From CAMTUH01 sp947084935 (GTDB lineage: Bacteria; Pseudomonadota; Gammaproteobacteria; Coxiellales; Coxiellaceae), in the NCBI GenBank assembly GCA_947084935.1, contig CAMTUH010000001.1, positions 124,001 through 188,000 of the forward strand: 64,000 bases of DNA, in the 5' to 3' direction. Below are positions 44,265 to 52,603 of this stretch, one piece after another. Under the pieces are notes generated by a model. The model saw only the letters and a list, made by a program, of their open reading frames with translations, did no database searches and was not told the DNA's origin. The stretch's first letter is position 1; the number at the start of each line of letters is the position of its first letter. Position numbers and translations under genes: made by a program.

Positions 44265-45285
44265 TATTATTATCCTTACTATTATCCTTATGCTCTTTTC
44301 CTAAGTATTTAAACCACGTTGCCGTTGCTTCGGCTATTGATTCTCGATCCCACAGCGGGGCATCACGCCAGTTATTGATTTCCTGCATCATGAGCTCCAC
44401 TCCTTCGGAGAAGGTAACCGATGGCTTCCAGCCTAAATCACGCTGAATTTTTGTGGTATCGGCCCAGGTGCACTCTGGCTCGCCCGGACGTGTAGGAATA
44501 TATTCCACTTCGCCGCCGATTAATTCCACTAATCGATTAACGGATTGGGGGTTCCCAGCGCCCAAATTCCAAATTTCACCGGTTTTTTCCGTTTCGGCCG
44601 CCAGTAAAAATGCGCGCGCGACATCGGTTACGTAAAGAAAGTCACGACGTTGCGTCCCATCGCCCACAACCGTAAAAGGTTTTCCCGCTAATTTTTGCTT
44701 AAAAAACACGCCAAACACAGCACCGTATGCACCCGTCGTGCGCACACGAGTGCCGTACGCGTTGAAAATGCGAATGGAATTAACCGGTAATCCATAAACA
44801 CGAAACCAATGAAAAACTGCTTGTTCGCCCATATATTTTGATAATGCATACGGGTATTGCGGTGCAATGGGGTGATCTTCTCGGGTTGGGACATTGGCCA
44901 AACCGTAGCAAGAGGAAGAAGCGGCATACACCACTTTTTTTACCTGAGCAGCGCGGGCACACTCCAGGACGCGCACCGTACCCATCACGTTAGTGTGTAA
45001 ATAATCAACGGGGTTTTCGATGGAAGGCACGATGTCGCCAATACCGGCGAAGTGGAACACGTAATCGGCGCGGGTAAATAAATGGTGAGGAGCGTGCAGT
45101 TGATTAATATCCTTTTCCTCGAAAATTAAATCGGGATTGTTCGCGTGGTGTTGTAAGTTGCGTGAGTGGCCACCGACTAAGTTATCAATCACTCGAACTT
45201 GAAATCCGTGTTCCAGTAACAAGTCTACCGTGTGGCTGCCAATAAAACCCGCTCCGCCAGTGACTACTGCAATGGGTTTTGTCAT
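44239..45285 (-). CDS. NAD-dependent epimerase (UDP-glucose 4-epimerase-like)
   Basis: 348 residues, extended SDR. VVTGGAGFIGSHTVDLL (7-23) binds NAD; YAASSSCYG and YPYALSKYMGE provide the Ser, Tyr and Lys catalytic set; and RIFNAYGTRV is the substrate loop. GRPGEPECTWADTTKIQRDLGWKP is close to UDP-hexose or UDP-HexNAc 4-epimerases and UDP-glucuronate-type enzymes. The tail is low complexity (NSKDNNN). Its start codon overlaps the stop of the upstream epimerase by one base (TAATG). Confidence 0.83.
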   Translation of the reverse strand: MTKPIAVVTGGAGFIGSHTVDLLLEHGFQVRVIDNLVGGHSRNLQHHANNPDLIFEEKDINQLHAPHHLFTRADYVFHFAGIGDIVPSIENPVDYLHTNVMGTVRVLECARAAQVKKVVYAASSSCYGLANVPTREDHPIAPQYPYALSKYMGEQAVFHWFRVYGLPVNSIRIFNAYGTRVRTTGAYGAVFGVFFKQKLAGKPFTVVGDGTQRRDFLYVTDVARAFLLAAETEKTGEIWNLGAGNPQSVNRLVELIGGEVEYIPTRPGEPECTWADTTKIQRDLGWKPSVTFSEGVELMMQEINNWRDAPLWDRESIAEATATWFKYLGKEHKDNSKDNNNAAETVSS

Positions 45286-46298
45286 TAAACTACTTCCAAT
45301 GCCTTAAGGCAGCGTACGTTAAAGTAGCGATGATCATTCATGCTGTTGGGAAGTTTACTTGCCTTAAACGCTTTGCATAAATCGCGCACCGCATCTTCTA
45401 GGCTGTATTTAGCCTCAAAACCTAAGCATCGTTTGATTTTATCGGAGTTGATGTGATAGGAACGGATGTCGTCTGTGGGTGAAGTGACGATATGGATAGG
45501 CGCTTTTTCTGGGAATTCTTCCTCTACGACGTTTTTGACGATGTGTGCAATTTCCAAGATTGATTTATTTTGATACCCCACGTTGAATGTTTCGCCGGCT
45601 ATCTTATTGTCGGGCACTTCAAGCAATAGTTGATATAAATCACACATGTCTTGCACGTGTAAATTCGGTCGTAATTGACTGCCGCCGAAAACCGTTATTT
45701 TATTATTATTGATGGCATGATTCGTCAGAATGTTAACGGATAAATCGAGACGTTGTCGCGGTGCGTAGCCACAGAGTGTCGCGGGGCGAATGGTCACGCA
45801 CGTAAACTCAGGACTCTGGTGTTTGAATAATAACGGTTCGCACATCCCTTTATATTGGTTGTATAAGGTTAGGGGTACTAGGGGATGTTCTTCAGTCACG
45901 TTTTTGGCTTCAGACACGCCATAAACAGAACTCGAAGAGGCATAAATAAAGCGTTTAACACCCGCTGCCTTGGCCGCTTTTACCATCGGTTCGAATGCTT
46001 CTAAATTGATGGAGGTGCTTAACTGCTCGTCTAATTCGAAGCTCGCGTCGTTGGATATGCAGGCCAGCGAAATAACAGCATCTGCACCGTGAAAAGCGCT
46101 CAGGAGGTGTTGTGTGTCGCGAATATCACCTTCAATAATTTTTAGATTGGGATTTTTTTTGGGGAGGAAATCATCTCCAAAGAATAAGGTATCGTAAACA
46201 GTAACGCGGTAGCCGGATTCGAGGAGCTGAGGAACTAAAAGACTTCCGACATAACCCGCTCCTCCTGTGATGAAAATATGGGCAAACTGATTATCCAT
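45285..46298 (-). CDS. NAD-dependent epimerase/dehydratase, first gene of the leftward sugar operon
   Basis: 337 residues from the ATG at 46296-46298, chosen for RBS AGGGA six bases upstream and because the fold begins here (FITGGAGYVGSLLVPQLL). The frame is open further to 46472, but that part is encoded by a repeat and intergenic DNA. YASSSSVYG and YNQYKGM supply the Ser, Tyr and Lys. TIRPATLCGYAPRQRLDLSVNIL matches epimerases of the UDP-glucose 4-epimerase-like group often found in heptose and deoxysugar loci. Confidence 0.83.
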   Translation of the reverse strand: MDNQFAHIFITGGAGYVGSLLVPQLLESGYRVTVYDTLFFGDDFLPKKNPNLKIIEGDIRDTQHLLSAFHGADAVISLACISNDASFELDEQLSTSINLEAFEPMVKAAKAAGVKRFIYASSSSVYGVSEAKNVTEEHPLVPLTLYNQYKGMCEPLLFKHQSPEFTCVTIRPATLCGYAPRQRLDLSVNILTNHAINNNKITVFGGSQLRPNLHVQDMCDLYQLLLEVPDNKIAGETFNVGYQNKSILEIAHIVKNVVEEEFPEKAPIHIVTSPTDDIRSYHINSDKIKRCLGFEAKYSLEDAVRDLCKAFKASKLPNSMNDHRYFNVRCLKALEVV

Positions 46299-46481
46299 AA
46301 TAGTCCCTTTGCAAGTCAAAAAGTGGACATAGTGTAGCGAGAAAAAAAGTAAATGACAATACAGTGGGAAAGAGTTCGTTTGACGGATTGGCCCACGCCC
46401 ATTCATACCGTATACTACGAATTTACTCATTAGGTTGCTGGGTCCCTGCTTTCGCAGGGATGACAAGTACAAGGAAGCTCC
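46299..46481. promoter_or_regulatory. Divergent control region of the two sugar operons, with hairpin
   Basis: 183 bases between the leftward epimerase operon and the rightward heptose/phosphoramidate operon. Both must be transcribed from here. A perfect hairpin (tccctgc-tttc-gcaggga, 46443-46460) lies 21 bases before the rightward start codon. It resembles a widespread REP-like unit (ccctgctttcgcagggatgac). I did not assign promoter boxes. Confidence 0.45.
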
Positions 46482-47225
46482 ATGCCGAGTCAGTCATTAC
46501 AAAACCTCACCGTTAAAATATTTGCTGACGGCGCAGACCTTCAAGAAATGATTAAATTTTCAGCGCATTCGCACATTAAAGGATTTACCACCAATCCCAC
46601 GCTCATGCGTCAAGCAGGTATTGCTGATTATGAAGCATTTGCACAAAAAGTATTGGCTCATATTCCTGAGCACCCTATTTCCTTTGAAGTATTTGCCGAT
46701 GAACTCGATGAAATGGAAAAGCAAGCGCGGCACATCGCTGCGTGGGGAAAAAACGTTAACATCAAGATTCCCGTGACGAATACAAAAGGAGAGTTTACGG
46801 GGCCCATCATTAAACGGTTATCCCAAGAAGGGGTGACGCTGAACGTCACCGCAATTACCACTCATGTACAAGTCGAAAAAGTGTGTGAAAGTTTTGCCGA
46901 CAACGTACCCGGCATTATTTCTGTATTTGCGGGCCGAATTGCCGATAGCGGAGTTGATCCGGAGCCACACATGAAAAAAGCACTGGAAATAGTAGCAGCG
47001 AAACCGAAGCTTGAATTACTGTGGGCCAGTCCGCGAGAATTGTTTAACATCATTCAAGCGGATCGTATTGGGTGTCACATTATAACGGTGTCGCATGCAC
47101 TTCTCGCGAAATTATCGTTGCTGGGAAAAGATTTAACTCAATTTTCTTTGGAAACCGTGCAAATGTTTGCGAAAGACGCACAAGCGTCGAATTATACGAT
47201 CTTGTGTAAATCGGTGACGCCGTAG
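46482..47225 (+). CDS. Transaldolase-like protein
   Basis: 247 residues, the size of small transaldolases and fructose-6-phosphate aldolases. KIFADGADLQEMI and GFTTNPTLMRQAGI are the conserved N-terminal blocks (Asp; T-N-P-T). VNIKIPVTN contains the Schiff-base Lys. TLNVTAITTHVQV and SVFAGRIADSGVDP complete the barrel signature. RBS AAGGAAG precedes the ATG. It opens an operon with SIS isomerase and GmhB genes, so it may produce or shunt sedoheptulose-7-phosphate for heptose synthesis, or form another chain-extended sugar phosphate. Confidence 0.8.
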   Translation: MPSQSLQNLTVKIFADGADLQEMIKFSAHSHIKGFTTNPTLMRQAGIADYEAFAQKVLAHIPEHPISFEVFADELDEMEKQARHIAAWGKNVNIKIPVTNTKGEFTGPIIKRLSQEGVTLNVTAITTHVQVEKVCESFADNVPGIISVFAGRIADSGVDPEPHMKKALEIVAAKPKLELLWASPRELFNIIQADRIGCHIITVSHALLAKLSLLGKDLTQFSLETVQMFAKDAQASNYTILCKSVTP

Positions 47226-47234
47226 AAGGGTACC

Positions 47235-47819
47235 ATGAGTCACGTTAAATTATTTTTCAATCAAGTCATCACCGTGGCCGATCAAATCGACCACCAAAAA
47301 ATAGAATCTCTGGCGAGTCATTTGGCTCAGGTTCGTCATCGCGGCGGTCGTTTATTTATTCTTGGTGTCGGCGGCAGTGCAGCCAATGCAAGCCATGCCG
47401 TCAATGATTTTCGTAAATTGTGCGGCATTGAAACGTACGCGCCTACCGATAACGTTTCGGAATTAACGGCGCGTACCAACGATGAAGGTTGGGAAACGGT
47501 ATTTCGCGATTGGCTCAAAACAAGCCGGCTGAATGAAAACGACGCGGTTTTAGTGCTTTCCGTTGGCGGCGGAAACAAAGAAAAAAATGTAAGCGTGAAT
47601 TTAATTCACGCGTTGGATTTTGCGCAAGAGTGTAAAGCAAGCATTTACGGTATTGTGAGCCGTGATGGGGGTTATACGGCAAAAGTAGCCGATGAAGTGG
47701 TTATTATTCCAACCATCGACGAGAAACACGTGACGCCACACGCCGAAGCTTTTCAGGCCGTGGTGTGGCATTGCTTGGTGTCGCATCCTCAATTACAAAT
47801 TCAGGCGACAAAGTGGTAA
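47235..47819 (+). CDS. SIS-domain sugar-phosphate isomerase, GmhA-like
   Basis: 194 residues. GVGGSAANASHAVNDFRKLC (44-63) is the phosphosugar-binding SIS signature in the form found in phosphoheptose isomerases. VLSVGGGNKEKNVSVNLIHAL is the second binding loop. GmhA converts sedoheptulose-7-phosphate to D-glycero-D-manno-heptose-7-phosphate. It lies nine bases behind the transaldolase-like gene and is followed by a GmhB-like phosphatase, so a heptose role is well supported by context. Confidence 0.8.
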   Translation: MSHVKLFFNQVITVADQIDHQKIESLASHLAQVRHRGGRLFILGVGGSAANASHAVNDFRKLCGIETYAPTDNVSELTARTNDEGWETVFRDWLKTSRLNENDAVLVLSVGGGNKEKNVSVNLIHALDFAQECKASIYGIVSRDGGYTAKVADEVVIIPTIDEKHVTPHAEAFQAVVWHCLVSHPQLQIQATKW

Positions 47820-48364
47820 GGACTGAAAAACCGTGTGTTTTTCTTGATCGTGACGGTGTTATTGTGGTCCCCGAATTTCGCAATGGCCGCTCGTACGCGC
47901 CGAAAACTCTGGAAAATTTCGGCTATTTTCCTGAAACACAAGAAGCATTGTTGTGTTTAAAAGCGGCGGGTTATTTATTAATTGTCGTGACCAACCAGCC
48001 TGATGTTGGCAATGGGGTTACTCCATTGGCGCTGGTTGAAGCCATGCACGACAAAATACGCCGAGAATTACCGATTGACCATATCGAAGCGTGTTACCAC
48101 GCGCAACAGGACGATTGTCATTGTCGAAAACCCAAACCCGGTATGCTGCTCAATGCAACAAAAAAATTTACTATCAATTTGAAACAGAGTTTCATGGTGG
48201 GTGATCGTTCTAGCGACGTGGAGGCAGGAAAACAACTTGATTTAACAACTATTTTTATTGATCATTGTTATCAAGAGCCCGTAACCGTAACGCCGGATTA
48301 CATTTGCAAAAGCTTATCGTGCGGCGTCAAAGTTATTTTAGAGCGGGGAACTGAAGTATGTTAA
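47813..48364 (+). CDS. HAD-IIIA phosphatase, GmhB-like
   Basis: 183 residues from a GTG at 47813 with AGGCG upstream, which overlaps the previous stop; an earlier in-frame GTG (47765) would overlap far more. CVFLDRDGVIV (Asp12, Asp14) is the HAD nucleophile motif. VVTNQPDVGNG is motif II. CHCRKPKPGML has the zinc-ligand Cys residues and Lys that mark GmhB. The enzyme removes the C7 phosphate from heptose-1,7-bisphosphate. It overlaps the next gene by seven bases. Confidence 0.83.
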   Translation: MVRTEKPCVFLDRDGVIVVPEFRNGRSYAPKTLENFGYFPETQEALLCLKAAGYLLIVVTNQPDVGNGVTPLALVEAMHDKIRRELPIDHIEACYHAQQDDCHCRKPKPGMLLNATKKFTINLKQSFMVGDRSSDVEAGKQLDLTTIFIDHCYQEPVTVTPDYICKSLSCGVKVILERGTEVC

Positions 48365-48900
48365 ATCAATCAGGAACCGTATTTTGGCTGACGGGCCTCT
48401 CGGGTTCTGGTAAATCCATTATCGGATTGGCGCTGACAAAAGCGCTGCGCGAACGTGATTTCTCCGTCTTGTTTCTAGACGGTGACGACTTGCGGGAAGC
48501 CGTGGGAATCGTTAAGCACGACAGTGATGAGCGATTGAAGGCGGGTTTTCTCTATGCGCGCCTGTGTAAGATGATTGCTGCGCAAGGCATACACGTGGTG
48601 TGTGCCACGATTTCATTGTTTCATGAAATACAAACCTGGAATCGAAATAATATCCCCAATTATTTAGAAATCTTTATTGATGTTCCGCTGGATGAATTAG
48701 TTAAGCGAGACACAAAGAAAATTTATGAAAAGGAGCGTTCAGGATCAATCAAAAATGTAGTGGGTATTGATATTACGCCTGATTTCCCAAAGAAACCGGA
48801 TGTGATTATTCACAATTATGGAGCAGTAAAAATTGAAGAGGCTGTGGCGCTTATTGTAAAAAAATTCAAAGAGACACGAAGGGAGCTTGTGGACGTATGA
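48358..48900 (+). CDS. CysC-like kinase, candidate CDP-phosphoramidate kinase (Cj1415-like)
   Basis: 180 residues. The P-loop is GLSGSGKS (13-20), followed by FLDGDDLREAVG, which corresponds to the APS kinase LDGDN-x-R motif with Asn changed to Asp. The APS kinase SPYR-type segment is replaced by TISLFHEIQTWNR, so the acceptor is probably not adenylylsulfate. In C. jejuni, Cj1415 is a CysC homologue that phosphorylates the 3'-OH of cytidine diphosphoramidate. The next four genes here correspond to its partners, so I assign the same role by context. There are no sulfate assimilation genes near. Alternative: a true APS kinase for the sulfotransferase-like protein at 12.7 kb. Confidence 0.68.
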   Translation: MLNQSGTVFWLTGLSGSGKSIIGLALTKALRERDFSVLFLDGDDLREAVGIVKHDSDERLKAGFLYARLCKMIAAQGIHVVCATISLFHEIQTWNRNNIPNYLEIFIDVPLDELVKRDTKKIYEKERSGSIKNVVGIDITPDFPKKPDVIIHNYGAVKIEEAVALIVKKFKETRRELVDV

Positions 48901-49652
48901 AGGTTGGAGATTTTACTCAATTAGCGAGTCAATATGCGAAATACAGACCGAGTTATTCGGAGGCCGTTTTACGCGCCGTCCTGGGAGTAATCAACAAGCC
49001 AGCAATGGATTGCGCGGACGTGGGGGCGGGCACGGGGATTTGGACCCGGATGATGGCGAAATACGTAAAGGGAAGCCTGATTGCGGTTGAACCTAATGAT
49101 GCCATGCGTGAAGCAGGCCAAGCGGCTGACTCGCGAGAAATTATTTGGCGAGCCGGTTCTGCTGAGGAAACCGGGTTAGCCAATCAATCCGTTGACTTAG
49201 TTTCAATGGCCTCTTCTTTTCACTGGGCTGATTTTGACGCCGCTACTCGAGAGTTTTACCGTATATTGAAGGCCGATGGATATTTTCTCATGATTTGGAA
49301 TCCTCGTTACTTGGAAAATAATCCTTTATTACTTGAGATTGAAAGTTATATTTCTAAGCTTAAGCCAGATATTTATCGCATTTCATCGGGTAAATCGAAA
49401 CACATCGATGAGCTTGCTGAGAAATTAAATAATTGTCCTTTGTTCGAAGACGGAGTTTATTTTGAGGGCATGCACGCGGTTGTTTTAAGTAAGGAACACT
49501 ATATCGGAGCTTGGGAGTCGGTTAATGATGTGCGCGTTCAGCTGGGGGAATCTAAATTCCAAAATTTTTTGGATTTCATTGACGAAAAAATTCAATCTCC
49601 TACGGTTGCTTGCGCTTATAAAACGCGCGCATGGATGGTAAAAAAACGATAG
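48897..49652 (+). CDS. SAM-dependent methyltransferase, candidate phosphoramidate O-methyltransferase
   Basis: 251 residues. Motif I is DVGAGTGIWTRMM (41-53), then IAVEPNDAMREAG, LANQSVDLVSMASSFHWADFDAATREFYRILKADGYF and WNPRYLENNPLL, the pattern of UbiE/COQ5-like class I methyltransferases. Its start overlaps the kinase stop (ATGA). Two methyltransferases (Cj1419, Cj1420) accompany the phosphoramidate genes in C. jejuni and make the O-methyl group; one of them could be represented here. Only one copy is present, so the modification may be singly methylated or methylated elsewhere. Confidence 0.7.
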   Translation: MKVGDFTQLASQYAKYRPSYSEAVLRAVLGVINKPAMDCADVGAGTGIWTRMMAKYVKGSLIAVEPNDAMREAGQAADSREIIWRAGSAEETGLANQSVDLVSMASSFHWADFDAATREFYRILKADGYFLMIWNPRYLENNPLLLEIESYISKLKPDIYRISSGKSKHIDELAEKLNNCPLFEDGVYFEGMHAVVLSKEHYIGAWESVNDVRVQLGESKFQNFLDFIDEKIQSPTVACAYKTRAWMVKKR

Positions 49653-49673
49653 AAATAAAAAAAGTTAATCTCT

Positions 49674-52019
49674 ATGACGGTTGTTGTTGATCAAGTTAGC
49701 ACACTTAGTACAAAGGCAGAAACCTTACAGTTTCTTAACCAGCGCGTAAAAAGCGCTCGGATTTTGCCGTTTTATTTTTTTTCAGCCGCAGAATGGAAAA
49801 ATAGCCAAGAGCAGATTTTAGCTGCTATTAAGAAGCAACCGTGGTCAAACTTAACATTGGCTGTTCGAAGCAGTACGCTTCATGAGGATCGTCGTGAGGG
49901 TTCACTTGCGGGTCATTTTACCTCTCTGATTGGAGTTGGTGCGCAAAATCTTGCGCAAGCTATTGACGAGGTGCTCACTTCTTATGAAAGCACGTGGGAG
50001 GAGCATCAAATATTGATTCAGCCTTGCCTGGGAAACGTCAAAGTTTCGGGTGTTGCATTCAGCCGAGATCCGAACACGAATGGTCCTTACGTGGTTATTA
50101 ATTATGATGATGTGACCGGATCTACGGAATCGATCACCTCCGGGAAGAGTGTAGAAGATAAATGTTTTATTTGGCATCAATCTTCACCGTATCTTCCGGG
50201 TGGATTTCTCGGAAAAATTATTGTTCTTTTGAAAGAGCTCGAAGAAATTTTTCAGTCCGATCTGATCGACATCGAATTTGCAATTTCCCATTCAGACGAA
50301 CTTTATCTGTTCCAAGCTCGCCCTCTGGTTATTACAGCACCGTCAAAATTCGCCGCGGAACAACACGAAAATATTATTTGTCGTGTGGTGAGTAAAATGG
50401 CATTGGGGCAAAAACGGCATCCTTATCTTCACGGCGAGCGCACTATTTATGGGGTCATGCCGGACTGGAATCCGGCTGAAATTATTGGGATACGTCCGCG
50501 CCCACTGGCATTGTCGTTGTACCGCAGCGTAGTGACCAATTCCGTGTGGGCGTACCAGCGTGATAATTATGGTTATAATAACCTCCGAAGTTTTCCCTTG
50601 CTGGTTGATTTTGAGGGTTTGCCTTATATTGACGTGCGCGTCAGTTTCAATTCTTTTTTACCGAAGGGATTGCCGGTTGATTTGGCTGAACGTCTGGTCA
50701 ATTATTATATTAATAGTTTGGCGCATAACCCTGCTTTTCACGACAAAGTTGAATTTGAAATTATATTCTCCTGCTATACGCTTGATCTCAATGAGCGTCT
50801 CAGTGTGCTGTCTCATCATGGATTCAGTCAAGATGATCGCTTTACGTTAGCCAGTGCGTTAATACAACTGACTAATCGAATCATTCATAATAGGGAAGGT
50901 TTATGGCGTAAAGATTTAGAAAAAATACATGAGTTGGAAGAGCGGCAAAACGTGTTATTTGCTAGTGACCTTGATGCCGTTACTAAAATGTATTGGGTTC
51001 TAGAGGATTGTAAACGCTATGGAACCTTACCTTTTGCTGGTTTAGCACGAGCCGGTTTTATCGCAGTGCAGTTACTCAAGTCTTTCGTTGCTAAGGACAT
51101 TATTAGTTCTGAAGAATACAGTGGATTTTTTTCGTCGCTCAGTACCGTATCTTCACGAATGAGGAAAGATTTTCATGAAAAAACACCGGAAGAATTCTTA
51201 AAAATTTATGGCCATCTCAGGCCGGGCACTTACGATATTCTCTCGCCACGCTATGATGAAGAGCCAGAGCTCTATTTCGACTGGGTTGAAAGAGAAAAAA
51301 TCCAAATTGACGAAAGTAAGCCTTGTTTTTCTTTGAATATACAGCAGCTCCGTACCATTCAGAAATACATTGATCAAGATAACTTGCACACCAACGTGCT
51401 GGATCTTCTGGAATTTATTAAAGTTGCGATTGAGTCTCGTGAGTATTCAAAATTTGTTTTTACAAAAAGTCTTAGCTTTTTTTTGAAGCTTTTGACTGAA
51501 TATGCCAGAGAATTTAACTTGACTGCCGACGATTGCAGTTATCTTGATTTAAGCGTGATTAAAACGTTATACGGTACCAGCGCTGATCCCAAAGAAATCT
51601 TGGCGCACAGCATTAAAATTGGTAAAGAGCGCTTTTCTGTTACCCGATCTATTGTCCTACCACCCCTTTTGTGTGATCCGAAAGATGGGTGGTATTTCAA
51701 TTTACCTGAAACGATGCCCAATTTTATCACCCAAAAAAACTGTACGGGCCACGTGGTATTTAGTGATGCGTCACGCCAAAATTTAAAGGGCGGCATTTTA
51801 TTTGTTCCCAATGCTGATCCCGGATTTGATTGGATTTTCTCGCATCAAATTGCCGGATTTATTACTCAGTTTGGTGGAGTTAATTCACACATGGCTATTC
51901 GTGCTGGTGAACTGGGGATACCGGCCGTTATTGGTGCGGGGGAAGCTCGTTATGCTCAATGGAGTAAAGCAAGGAAGCTGCACTTAGATGCGTTAAATAA
52001 ACAAGTACATCTGTTATGA
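49674..52019 (+). CDS. PEP-synthase-like phosphotransferase, candidate L-glutamine kinase (Cj1418-like)
   Basis: 781 residues in three parts. An N-terminal ATP-grasp region (about 1-225) has LAVRSSTLHEDRREGSLAGHF, GVAFSRDPN and IEFAISHSDELYLFQARP. A middle substrate region (about 240-660) is unlike the PEP-binding barrel of PEP synthase. A C-terminal phosphohistidine swivel domain has GGVNSHMAIRAGELGIPAVIG (His739). PPDK and PEP synthase would place the swivel domain in the middle and a barrel at the end, so this is not a normal PEP enzyme. The layout is that of the C. jejuni glutamine kinase, which makes L-glutamine phosphate. The following genes overlap it by four bases and match the next steps. 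Confidence 0.75.
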   Translation: MTVVVDQVSTLSTKAETLQFLNQRVKSARILPFYFFSAAEWKNSQEQILAAIKKQPWSNLTLAVRSSTLHEDRREGSLAGHFTSLIGVGAQNLAQAIDEVLTSYESTWEEHQILIQPCLGNVKVSGVAFSRDPNTNGPYVVINYDDVTGSTESITSGKSVEDKCFIWHQSSPYLPGGFLGKIIVLLKELEEIFQSDLIDIEFAISHSDELYLFQARPLVITAPSKFAAEQHENIICRVVSKMALGQKRHPYLHGERTIYGVMPDWNPAEIIGIRPRPLALSLYRSVVTNSVWAYQRDNYGYNNLRSFPLLVDFEGLPYIDVRVSFNSFLPKGLPVDLAERLVNYYINSLAHNPAFHDKVEFEIIFSCYTLDLNERLSVLSHHGFSQDDRFTLASALIQLTNRIIHNREGLWRKDLEKIHELEERQNVLFASDLDAVTKMYWVLEDCKRYGTLPFAGLARAGFIAVQLLKSFVAKDIISSEEYSGFFSSLSTVSSRMRKDFHEKTPEEFLKIYGHLRPGTYDILSPRYDEEPELYFDWVEREKIQIDESKPCFSLNIQQLRTIQKYIDQDNLHTNVLDLLEFIKVAIESREYSKFVFTKSLSFFLKLLTEYAREFNLTADDCSYLDLSVIKTLYGTSADPKEILAHSIKIGKERFSVTRSIVLPPLLCDPKDGWYFNLPETMPNFITQKNCTGHVVFSDASRQNLKGGILFVPNADPGFDWIFSHQIAGFITQFGGVNSHMAIRAGELGIPAVIGAGEARYAQWSKARKLHLDALNKQVHLL

Positions 52020-52603
52020 AAATTGTCGCTGTTACGCAACGAGTCGATTCGGTTGAAAAGTATCGAGAAAAACGCGATGCGCTTGATCAACGTTGGTGTC
52101 ATCTTTTAACAAAGTGTGATTTGATTCCTCTGGTTATTCCTAACCGCATTGAAGTAGTTCAATCGTTGCTTGAGAAAATTCCATTAGACGGTATTGTTCT
52201 GACGGGAGGAAATGACACACCCGAACGCAAATGCGTTGAAAATATTCTACTGGATAAAGCAATTTCAGATCGGCTGCCTTTGTTGGGAGTGTGTCATGGA
52301 ATGCAAAGTATTCAACGGTATTTTAATATTATTCTCGAGCCCGTTAAAAATCATGTCTGTGATAAGCAAGAAATAGTGATTAATGGGAAATCCGATACCG
52401 TGAACAGTTATCATGAGTTGGGGACGAATTATACGGCATCTCCATTAAAGGTTTGGGCGCGTGCTGCGGACGGCATTATAAAGGCCGTACAACACGAGCA
52501 ACTGCCCATTACGGGTATTATGTGGCACCCCGAGCGTATTGTGCCATACGCAGAACGAGACATTAACTTGATTAAAAACATTTTTAGCAAGGCTTCTTTG
52601 TGA
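52016..52603 (+). CDS. Class I glutamine-amidotransferase-like hydrolase, candidate gamma-glutamyl-CDP-amidate hydrolase (Cj1417-like)
   Basis: 195 residues. Catalytic triad residues Cys93 (GVCHGMQ), His171 and Glu173 (WHPER) are present, and VLTGGNDTP forms the oxyanion region. It is a stand-alone domain with no synthetase partner fused. In C. jejuni the homologous Cj1417 cleaves CDP-L-glutamine to cytidine diphosphoramidate and glutamate. Position between the glutamine-kinase-like and cytidylyltransferase genes, with four-base overlaps on both sides, fits that assignment. Alternative: a gamma-glutamyl-GABA hydrolase-type peptidase, less likely in this setting. Confidence 0.75.
   Translation: MKIVAVTQRVDSVEKYREKRDALDQRWCHLLTKCDLIPLVIPNRIEVVQSLLEKIPLDGIVLTGGNDTPERKCVENILLDKAISDRLPLLGVCHGMQSIQRYFNIILEPVKNHVCDKQEIVINGKSDTVNSYHELGTNYTASPLKVWARAADGIIKAVQHEQLPITGIMWHPERIVPYAERDINLIKNIFSKASL

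Noticed and set aside
46299..46472. N-terminal extension of the epimerase at 45285
   Set aside because: The extra 58 codons come from intergenic and hairpin DNA. The ATG at 46298 has AGGGA upstream and begins the Rossmann fold directly.
48358..48900. Annotation as adenylylsulfate kinase for sulfate assimilation
   Set aside because: The APS-specific SPYR-type region is changed and no sulfate adenylyltransferase genes are in the operon. Kept only as an alternative.
49674..52019. Annotation as PEP synthase or pyruvate phosphate dikinase
   Set aside because: The swivel-domain His lies at the very C-terminus (His739 of 781) and no PEP/pyruvate barrel follows it. The neighbours are glutamine and CTP-type enzymes, so a glutamine kinase fits better.
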